DNA from: Asterias rubens
Taxonomy: Eukaryota; Echinodermata; Asteroidea; Forcipulatida; Asteriidae
Assembly: GCF_902459465.1 (NCBI RefSeq)
Contig: NC_047071.1
Location: 8,388,098 to 8,452,097 of the forward strand
Length of the DNA stretch: 64,000 bases
Direction: 5' to 3'
The notes under the pieces are model-generated. The model was given only the letters and a program-made list of their open reading frames with translations, had not been told where the DNA came from and did not search any database. The translations under genes were made by a program, and so were the position numbers. Positions 55,575-64,000 of the stretch are shown piece after piece; within the stretch, counting starts at the first letter, position 1, and every line of letters begins with the position of its first letter.

Positions 55575-55910
55575 GTCATTAGCCACTTTTGGTAATTATT
55601 GTCAAAGACCGATATTCTCACTGTGTATCAAAACCTGCATAAAACACACATCTGCGAAAACGTACACTGAATTGGTCATTGAAAGTGCAAAAGAATATGA
55701 AAGAAAAAACATCATCATTGCAAAAATTAATTTGTGTGCTTCCAAATGCATAGAAAGTGTTAAATTACCTCTTTCTCAAAAACTACAGACGAAGACGTTT
55801 GTTACTACAATGTGTTATCTATCATCTGCTCTCAATTGCTCGTTACTATTAAATAAGTTTTTATGCTGACAACTATTTTGAGAGATTACCAATATTGTCC
55901 AGTGCCTTTA
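55575..55910 (-). mobile_element. Family 1 foldback, old copy
   Basis: TTGGTAATTATTGTCAAAGA at the left; TTACCAATATTGTCCAGTGC at the right. The centre is lost. The 118-codon open frame on + is internal. Confidence 0.55.
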
Positions 55911-55911
55911 A

Positions 55912-57040
55912 GCAGCTGTATGAGATTATCGATTAGATATCGATTACAACATTTTTTGTTACCATAAACATAATAACAATGAAAGAGCTCAAACGGTTTC
56001 ACCAACAGCTGCATTATTTGATAATTGAGAATGCAGCGCTTATGTTATAATTAAGAATTGTGTGGATAGTAGAATCAAAGTAAAAACTAACAAGTAAGTT
56101 CTCTTTAAAATGACAAAACCATTGCTAGATTGAAAAGTACATAACCAACGAAACTTCATTTTTTTGTGTTCAATAGATTCGTGGAATTTGTTTTCTTCTG
56201 TCGAGGGGCTATACAATGCGCAAAGCGTGAATTACGTTAGTCCCATCGGTATTGACTTGAAAGGACATGTCAAGGTACTGAATGATTTGTTTGTGATCTC
56301 CATGCTATGGAAAAAAGTAGATGGGAAAATAGCATCTGATCGTCACAAAAAAACGTCCGTTTGAATAATATCCAGGCAGGTCGACTGCTGAGGAATGTTC
56401 AATCAGAATGATAGGCAGTAGCAACGATCCGTAACCTTTTATAATCTGTGCAATAAGAGGCCATGACCACGTTTTTTTTAATGTCTGGTTGTAGATGTCA
56501 AAAAGTGCATTAATTTTGGTGCTCGACACGTGAGCTGGTGCCCTTCCTACAAACTGTGACATCATTGTGTTCTTAGAATGGAGGAGAGCACCAGACTTGT
56601 TAATATGGCGTTTGGGAGAGACAATTTCAATCCAGGTGGAGGGGGGGGGGGGGGCAAATAGAAATCGGTAATGTAATTTTGTACTGCTGAAAAGACAGAC
56701 TAACACGACCGTTGTTCTTGAGCAGGGTTACAATAAAATGAATGTGCACATCTGCATTGTGTGTGCAATGGTTTGGGTTATCCATTTTTGTCAATCGGGT
56801 TTTACTTGGTGTTAGACGCTCTTTTAATGTTGAGTTAGTAAAACTATGAAACCAGAAGGCTTAAATACAGTCAATACATACACACGTTGTGACTGGTTTG
56901 TGCCAAGACTATCAGGTAAAACATGAGGTTGGAATGTGGCAAATTGTAGGTGGATGGAGACAGTGCATGAAAACAACGTAGGATGGGACCGCGCTCCCGA
57001 AGCACCGCTCTCTCTGGACACTCTGCACATTTTTAACTGA
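55912..57040. other. No supported gene
   Basis: A 133-codon frame on - (56706-56305) and a shorter one on + (56164-56364) overlap. Neither matches a family I know. A G-run lies at 56640-56654. Confidence 0.3.
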
Positions 57041-57044
57041 CACC

Positions 57045-57232
57045 ATGGGTGTTGTTGTTGATGTTGTTGTTGTCGTTGTTGATGTTGTTGCTGTTGTTAC
57101 AGTGGGCGTTGTTTTTGTTGTTGTTGACGTTGTCGTTGTCGTTGCAGTTGTCGTTGTCGTTGTCGTTGTCAGTGTCGTTGACGTTGTCGTTGTCGTTGTC
57201 GTTGTCAATGTCGTTGTCATTGTCGTTGTCAA

Positions 57233-57268
<36 letters not shown>

Positions 57269-57315
57269 GGTCGTTGTCGTTTTCATGGTCGTTGTCGTTG
57301 TCGTTGTTGTTGCGA
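57045..57315. repeat. GTTGTC/GTTGTT microsatellite
   Basis: About 270 bp of GTTGTC, GTTGTT and GTTGAC hexamer variants. The six-base period keeps long open frames on both strands (Thr-rich, Val-rich, Leu/Ser-rich), which I do not read as genes. Confidence 0.85.
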
Positions 57316-57719
57316 TCCGATCTGAACGAATTTCATTCACATGATCTACAATGGCACAGATTTGCATTATGCCATAAGATGAAAGAAAAGGGCACAAGTT
57401 CACATGTAATAATGTGTACGGACCACTGCACACTTAGCAATCCCACAGAATGATTTTGGGTTTGGGGAGGTGCTGTGTCCTTCAACACTTGCATTCCATT
57501 GGGATTAATTTCTGCACGCAATCGTTTTTTGTATAAGGCCAGTTTGAGTTATTACTGTTGATCTAATATTGACCCTGGATGACTCCCCCTCCCTTGGGCA
57601 TTATTCAAAATGTGTAAAAATTTGACGCGAAGTCATAAATCAATCACAAATCTCATCTAAATAAACAACAGTGATGATTTATTGACCGTAAGCATTGTGT
57701 GATTTTTCGAGAAACCTTT

Positions 57720-57915
57720 CATAAATTTTCACACAGGTGCCTCAAATCCTTTTGAACAATAACGTTTAAACGGTCTTTTTTTCTTCCATTCTCTCGCAAC
57801 TTACGACCAGTTGAGTCCAAGTTTTCACAGGTTTGTTATTTTCTGCATAACTTGGGACACACCAGGTGAGAATACTGGTCTTTGACAATTACACAAGGTG
57901 CCCAGTGCCATAAAG
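57720..57915 (+). mobile_element. Family 1 foldback, right-half fragment
   Basis: TCTCGCAACTTACGACCAGT to TTTGACAATTACACAAGGTG, diverged. Confidence 0.5.
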
Positions 57916-58049
57916 TAGCTCACTGTGAAATTGGGCCCAGGGTTCGTGGAACATCTGGGGATTGGGGTGAGCAATAGAGACAAAAAAAGCGACTTCAAAT
58001 TTGGGCTTGTGGAGCCAAAAAACGAACATGTGGCTCGCGACCTTGCGGA

Positions 58050-58314
58050 GCAACTGTAGTTCGAGAAAGAAGTAATTTTCCACGAATTTGATTTCGAGAC
58101 CTCAAGTTTAGAATTTGAGGTCTCGAAATCAAGCATTGAAGCACACAACTTCGTGTGACAAGGGTGTTTTTTCTTTCGTATTTATCTTGCAACTTCGACG
58201 ACCAATCGAGCTAAAATTTTCACAGGTTTGTCATTTAATGCATATTATGTTGAGATACACCAAGTGAGCAGACTTTAGTCTTTGACAATTACCAATAGTG
58301 TCCGTTGTCTTTAA
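58050..58314 (+). mobile_element. Family 1 foldback, left-truncated copy
   Basis: The central GAGACCTCAAGTTTAG inverted repeat and complete right half to TGTCCGTTGTCTTTAA. Confidence 0.65.
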
Positions 58315-58754
58315 ATGAACTACATAAACAAAATGCAACTTTGTGATTAAAACAGAATAGGAAAATGCCAAACAAAACTTCAACTATTCATTACCATTGG
58401 GGCCTATCTAAAATGTTGAATTTAAAAACTGAAATTCGTTTTTCAGTCATTTTCAAACAATATTTAATGGTACCTTCAAAACCCTACATAAATTGCCCAC
58501 AAAACGTTCCTGCCACAAGAGCTCATGAGACTTGCTGACCACACGGTTACTGAATAATAATTATGCTGTTTCCACAAGGGTGATATAAACTATTAAGATT
58601 TGTCATCTTAAGATCTGTTTTGCCCATGAGCTGTCGGTGGTTGCAGCTGCACCATGAAGACATCCTTGTTTTTGAGTCGATGTCCTCGGTTCTAGCACAG
58701 AGCTGTCCTTCCGTCGTCTTCAAAGGCCCACAGGGTGTATATTTTGTGATTATT

Positions 58755-59095
58755 TCAAAAGTAAGTAACCATTAAACTTATTTTCGTAATGGAGGGAGCA
58801 ATGAAGACCCATTAATTTGTACAACACATTGTAAGAAAGTAGTCCATTAGAAGTAAAGAAATGGGGTAAACAAATTAAACCCTATAGAATTTGAATCCGA
58901 GAAAGGCTTCAGGCAAGGTGACACCAAGCATGTGAAAGCACATTATTCTGTGTAAAATGGTTGTTTTTTCTTTAAACTTTGATGACCAAAACTGAGACAA
59001 AATTTTCACTGCTTCTTTAAATTGTGTTCATAATGTTGGGATACACCAAGTGGGGATACTAATCTCTGATAATTGCAAGCAGTGTGTATACCTGG
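58755..59095 (+). mobile_element. Possible very old family 1 copy
   Basis: Weak order-preserving matches: TAATGGAGGGAGCAATGA, GTGAAAGCACATTATTCTGTG, GGGATACACCAAGTGGGGAT. Ends not definable. Confidence 0.35.
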
Positions 59096-59449
59096 TTAAA
59101 GCTTGACTCGTTAGAAGTATATGCCTATTTAATGCATGTGTATACATGTATTTTGAACTATCGTAGCTGGGAGTGTCAGGCCGGCTTCGTACAATGCTGT
59201 ACACATAGAATAAAAGGGTATACCCCTTTATATAGCATACAGTGCAGCAATGCTAAATATTAAAAATATGCCACGAAAAATACTTTTCATAGTTTTGGGT
59301 TTTTTTTTTTACAGTAAAGGGAAAACCATTCATTGACTCTTGAACTTAAATTCTCTGTTCAATTTAATATAGGCTGTCCGTCGAGTAATCCCCCCTCCGA
59401 GCCAAAACACCCCTACACCACCAGTGTATTTTTTTCCAAATAAAACGTC

Positions 59450-59555
59450 CGAACACCAATAAAACGTCCGAACACCAATAAAACGTCCGAACACCAATAA
59501 AACGTCCGAACACCAATAAAACATCCGAACACCAATAAAACGTCCGAACACCAAT
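59450..59555. repeat. 19 bp minisatellite
   Basis: Six to seven units of AATAAAACGTCCGAACACC, nearly identical. Confidence 0.9.
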
Positions 59556-59724
59556 CTTGAAAAATAATTCTCTACACCTGACATTTTTTTTAAGGACCCA
59601 ATGACCAAAAATGCAACAAGTTTAAAGTCAACAAACCCTTGGTACAGAAGTTCTGCACAATCTTACACTAAATTCTGTGGGGGTTCTTAACTCTGCTTAA
59701 CATGTAATTCAGACGTGCACGCTT

Positions 59725-61150
59725 CACGATCGTTTATTGCATTTCAACGAAGCTTTACGTCATCCTTTCAAAATATCAGATGTCTACAACACACTCTAAC
59801 TAGCGGGTGAGAGGATCCCATGGGACATGCACCATGTCTGGGCCAGCATGACTTGAAACTTGTCAAAAATACCTAGTTAGTCAAAATGATATCCGGCTCG
59901 GTTCAATTTCTCAACCAGTTCCCAGGTCAACCTGACGCAGAGATGGGTCAAGCCATACGGGACCTGGATGAAACCTGACCATTTTTTTTTTGAGTGCAGG
60001 GCCCCGTTCATGGTAGACTTGATTCAAGAAAAACGCCCCCACAATATTAGCTATCACGTGCCCTAACTTAACGAAGAAAGATCACAAGAGGGCGCTGTTT
60101 GTAGCTGCTATCAGGACGACTAAAAAGCCACGATCAAAGACTTGGAACCAAGTCTACGTTCATGGCTCTGCTAACCTTAAACACAGAATTGGCACTTACG
60201 GAAGCAGGTATATCTCTGCATCGCTAAGCAGAGCCACGAAACTGGGATTATTATCTCGGTTTGACGTCATCACCCTGAAGAAAGGCGTAGTTATCAGTTA
60301 TTAGCCTACCGCGCGAGATTTGCGGTAGCACCAGCCAGCAAATCTCAATAGTGTCGGTTTTCGCAGAAACTACACTACCTCAAAAAAGCTGTCCCAATCC
60401 TATAGGCTCTATCTCAAAAGAAGATGTACACATGGTGCTGTATGCGACCGTAAACCTCACATTAAAAAGGCCTTTACGCGTCATTTATAGCCGAACCATA
60501 GGGGATAATTTAATTCTCCATGGTTGAACCAAATGTACTATGAAACAGCATCCCCAAATTGCCCCGCTTGCCTCTCCCAAATGAAAATGTGTTGTTCTCC
60601 ACTGCGACAACACCCGAATGGAGGGCTCACATTAACGGCTTAGAAGGATCACTGGTTACAAAATTCAGCCAAAATGAAATAGGAAATTCCGAAAATAAAC
60701 TACATTACCCTAAATCACAAGGAGGGATAATGTATTCCTCCATGGTTGAACAAAAGCACCCCCAAATTGCCCCGCTTGCCTCTCCCAAATGAAAATGTGT
60801 TGTTCTCCACTGCGACAACACCCGAATGGAGGGCTCACATTAACGGCTTAAAAGGATCACTGGTTACAACATTCAGCCAAAATGAAATAGGAAATTCCGA
60901 AAATAAACTACATTACCCTAAATCACAAGGAGGGATAATTTATTCCTCCATGGTTGAACCAAATGTACTATGAAACAGCACCCCCAAATTGCCCCGCTGC
61001 GGCTTGCCTATCCCAAATGAAAATGGGTTGTTCTCCACTGCGACAACACCCGAATGGAGGGCTCACATTAACGGCTTAGAAGGATCACTGGTTACAACAT
61101 TCAGCCAAAATGAAATAAGAAATTCCGAAAATAAACTACATTACCCTAAA
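59725..61150. repeat. Interspersed element copy 1 with three-unit tandem
   Basis: Shares order and sequence with 62930-63790: TAGCGGGTGAGAGGATCCCA, TGACTTGAAACTTGTCAAAA, CATCACCCTGAAGA, then ACACATGGTGCTGTATGCGA, CGTAAACCTCAC. The 3' part (60545-61150) is a 205-225 bp unit repeated three times, each with GTTGTTCTCCACTGCGACAA and GGAGGGCTCACATTAACGGC. A 250 bp insert lies at about 60000-60253. Open frames in the units repeat with them. Confidence 0.7.
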
Positions 61151-61174
61151 TCATAAGGAGTGAAAACGTCCCAT

Positions 61175-61355
61175 TGTACACATGTACAAACCCACGTTAA
61201 GGGATTTTATATTTTACTGAATTGAAAAAAAAGTTCCGGTAATTTTGCTGCCGGAAAAAAAAAAATCCGTATTCCTGCAGCAAAATTACACGGACAAAGT
61301 TTTTCATTCCGTAAAATATAAAATCCCTTAACGTGGGTTTGTACATGTGTACACG
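61175..61355. mobile_element. Foldback with TGTACACATGTACAAACCCA ends
   Basis: The ~43 bp arms run from TGTACACATGTACAAACCCA to GGGATTTTATATTTTAC and are almost perfect reverse complements. Inner TTCCGGTAATTTTGCTGC / GCAGCAAAATTACACGGA arms continue the hairpin. Confidence 0.75.
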
Positions 61356-61589
61356 GTTGTGGCTGAAACTAAATATGTACTTACATGCACTTTATTATGT
61401 GTAGGTGTTTGGGCAAACGTGGTTGGTTGTAATTACGCTAATTAGCATAATTAATATTTACATATACGGAAAACCCGTAAAATAACGGCGAAATTTACGG
61501 AATAATTCACTTTACGGAGTCCGTTAAAATACGGATACTTTTTACAGTGAGGCTATAGTTGCACAATAATGTGTTACGTTCAGCCCTAA

Positions 61590-61746
61590 AAGGTTACAGG
61601 CCTGACGTCTTTGAGTGAGAAAGACATCTCTATACGTTATTTTAGAAGGGCTGTTTTATACCATCAGCTATCCATACCTCGTTACCAAGCAAGTTTGTAT
61701 GCTAACAATTATTTGAGTAATTACTACTAGTGTCAAGTGCCTTTAA
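61590..61746 (-). mobile_element. Family 1 foldback, fragment
   Basis: GCTGTTTTATACCATCAGCT, CTCGTTACCAAGCAAG and TTGAGTAATTACTACTAGTG to TTTAAG. Half copy. Confidence 0.5.
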
Positions 61747-61749
61747 GTA

Positions 61750-62689
61750 GTCTTAAAAACAACTTACCCCAACTACTTATGAAGTTCAAGGAAAGTTTGA
61801 TTCGCTGAAATTTGAGTTTCTACGCTCTAGCTACCAACCCGGGTTTGTTGTAGAGAAAGGTGTGCCGTGAATATGACGGAAAAGCAGGCATGTAGCATGA
61901 AGGAAACGTGACCCAGGAATGATTTCAATTACAAACTTTAGCCTTTAATACTGCACAATGGGAATTTTACTTGCCGAGTAAATACACTGCAGCTGCATTC
62001 ACACCGGCCAGTGTGGCAGAAAGGGTTGGGGTGCGAATTGAGCCTGGATTTATAAAGTAAGCTCATTGAAATATCTGTCACCCCGTTTGAGCATTTTGCA
62101 GTCGTATCAATGATTTTCATTCACAACTCTGTGGGGGCTGGCAAATAAACAGTTATTAGGTTTCTTTCAGCAATGTTATTCATTTTCAATTGAATTTCAA
62201 TTCATCAACATTTATTTCCACCAAGGATAATCACTTAAAGAAAAAAACAAAACAATTGATACAATTAATAGTACGTGGAGGCATTTAAGGAAGCCGAAGC
62301 TTATAAACGGAATGCCTTGAACACAAACACAAAATTAATATTCAATGTTATGAAAAGTGGGAATGATGATTCAGGAAACTTCCCAAACGGTCAATAATGC
62401 CTTTATAAAAAAATAGTTTATAAAGATGGGTTGGAACTATCTAAGTTCTAATTATACCATTGATTATAGTGGTTGGTATAGTGTTTAAGCCAGTCGCCAA
62501 TTTGAGTATTGTCTCCATATACGGAGCCGGTATAAAGAAATACAACAGAGACGTAACTTTCCATTTTATTTTCAAAAGAAATGTCACCCAGGATACAAGT
62601 AAACTCTCATATTCTGAACACAGAATAATGTGAACCTGCACCAAGAAAAAATATCTTACAATGTAAACAGGACCTTATTCCAATGCAAC
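61750..62689. other. No recognisable gene
   Basis: AT-rich. No supported feature. Confidence 0.35.
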
Positions 62690-62905
62690 GGATGCTATCA
62701 AAGACAAGTCATCACAGTTGGTGTATCTCAACATGCATAAAATAACAAACCTGTGAAAATTTGAGCTCCATATTGGTCGAGGAAGTTGCGAGATAATAAT
62801 GGAAGAAAAACGGCCCCTGCCACGCGAAGTTTTTGCTTTCAGATGCTTCATTTCGAGATCTAAATCTGATGAGGTATAAAAATCAAATTCGTGGAAAATT
62901 ACTTT
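62690..62905 (-). mobile_element. Family 1 foldback, fragment
   Basis: CAGTTGGTGTATCTCAACAT, AGTTGCGAGATAATAATGGA and TCAAATTCGTGGAAAATTAC, stopping at the element that begins near 62930. Confidence 0.55.
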
Positions 62906-62929
62906 TTTTTTCTTTTCACAATCGCCCAT

Positions 62930-63790
62930 TGCTTTTCAACGCAGATTTACGTCATCCTATTAATTTCATTATGTCAGATGTCAACAACACACTCTAACTA
63001 GCGGGTGAGAGGATCCCATGGGACCTGCACCATGTTGTCCCAGCATGACTTGAAACTCGTCAAAAATACCTATAGTCAAATGACATCCGGGTCAAAGTTA
63101 AATTTCTCAACCAGTTTACGGGTCAGCCTGACGCAGAAATGGGTCAAGCCACATGAGACCTGGAGCAAGTTCGGGTGGCGACCATTAATCAACCACTGGT
63201 CAATGTTCCATGGTTACCTATGCATTAAATACACCTGGGTACCAGGCAAAATCAACCAATGGTCGACTATAGTCGACTACAGTGCCTCACTCGAACTTGC
63301 TCTTGGATGAAACCTGAACAGGTTTTGGAGTGCAGATCTCGGTATGACGTCATCACCCCGAAGAAGGGCGTAGTTATTAGTAGGATTCGAAACTTTTGAC
63401 GGTGTGAGTACCAGTCGAGGTTTGCGGTTGCACCAGCAAATCTTTTCGCAGAAGCTACACTGCTGGAATGAGCTGTACCATCGGTTCTTTTCAGAACCAA
63501 TACGATATACCGGTAGGCTCTATTTCAAAAGAGATTTACACATGGTGCTATCCTACAACCGTAAACCTCACCTGAAGAAAGGGGCTTTACGCGTCATTCA
63601 TAGCCAAACAATAGTCGTTGAAACAAAAATGTACAATGAAACAGCACCCCAAATCGCCCCCGTGTTGTTCTCCACTGCGACAACACCCGCATGGAGGGCT
63701 CACATTAGCGGCTTAGAAGGATCACTGGTTACAACATTCAGTCAAAATGAAATAGAAAATTCCGAAGAAAAAAACCAGTCAGTCAAAAGT
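62930..63790. repeat. Interspersed element copy 2 with one tandem unit
   Basis: Homologous to 59725-61150 but with only one unit of the 3' tandem (63640-63760) and a clean foldback insertion at 63163-63302. It keeps a GGTTCTTTTCAGAACC hairpin (63483-63498) and a decayed hammerhead-like motif (63350-63407). Confidence 0.7.
63163..63302. mobile_element. Small foldback inserted in element copy 2
   Basis: GAGCAAGTTCGGGTG at the left and CACTCGAACTTGCTC at the right. Absent at the matching site of copy 1 (near 59967), so the empty site is visible. Confidence 0.7.
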
Positions 63791-64000
63791 AAACCAATTT
63801 TGTCGCTGCATTAACCAAAATCACAAAACGCCTATTGCGTGACCTGCTTAATACATAATTTAAAGTCACCTGGAAGTGGTATTTTTTCAAAATAAAGCTT
63901 TTGTCACTAATATATGTGTTTTGATGAGTGGAATGTGAATAAACAGTTAACTAAGGTTTTAAAAAATCAGTTCTTATGTTATTTACAAACTTAAGAGTAG
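63791..64000. other. No recognisable feature
   Basis: AT-rich window end; nothing supported. Confidence 0.3.

Noticed and set aside
56305..56706. 133-codon minus-strand frame
   Set aside because: No recognised motif, overlaps a plus-strand frame and a poly-G tract, and no splice or promoter support.
56912..57433. 173-codon Thr-rich open frame on the minus strand, mucin-like
   Set aside because: It lies on a hexamer microsatellite that keeps several frames open on both strands. There is no signal peptide or domain outside the repeat.
57049..57453. Leu/Ser-rich 134-codon frame on the plus strand
   Set aside because: Same microsatellite, read in another frame.
59330..59608. 92-codon frame with repeated FYWCSDVLLVFGRFIGV peptide
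   Set aside because: Product of the 19 bp minisatellite.
60559..60973. Two similar small proteins (MPRLPLPNENVLFSTATT and relative)
   Set aside because: They are the same frame in tandem repeat units. No promoter, splice or family evidence.

Overview
The window is a piece of an animal nuclear genome. It is AT-rich, has long introns, and has no bacterial-style gene density. The repeat families and the gene set look to me like an echinoderm, most likely a sea star. That is a judgement from memory of similar repeats, not a database result.

Genes. Five families are recognisable. (1) A NUDT15-like Nudix hydrolase, + strand, three exons, 16108-18577. (2) Frataxin (FXN), - strand, 26850 down to 22281; four exons are found and one small exon is unresolved. 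(3) A single-exon SLC39/ZIP-type transporter, - strand, 30781-29774, with a TATA-like box upstream. (4) A complete six-exon aquaglyceroporin, - strand, 48965-38476. (5) A secreted C-type lectin-like gene, + strand, 49397-50782, with a stop codon before its last conserved cysteine. There is also a 168-residue gag-like open frame ending in polyglutamine (15614-15108, - strand), two decayed non-LTR retrotransposon fragments (13183-13410 and 17765-17870) and one doubtful cysteine-rich exon (11063-11164). The genes are not an operon and share no obvious pathway. Frataxin (mitochondrial iron-sulfur chemistry) next to a ZIP metal transporter is probably coincidence.

Repeats fill most of the rest. 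A ~385 bp foldback family has TTAA at both ends, a central GAGACCTC inverted repeat and more than twenty full or partial copies. Two further TTAA-ended foldback families occur at 1236/36485 and at 2155/8220/20516/25837/42861/44543. There are several shorter inverted-repeat families, a ~130 bp satellite in two arrays (about 5700-6445 and 14345-15060), three kinds of tRNA-like SINE fragments, and several minisatellites. Positions 59725-61150 and 62930-63790 are two diverged copies of one interspersed element.

Most worth a second look: a hammerhead-ribozyme-like fold on the - strand at 28812-28862, with a related decayed motif at 63350-63407; the satellite monomer, which reads as a direct repeat of nuclear-receptor half sites plus a paired ETS palindrome; a ZIP protein lacking two expected membrane helices; and several insertions whose empty site can be read from a second copy in the same window.
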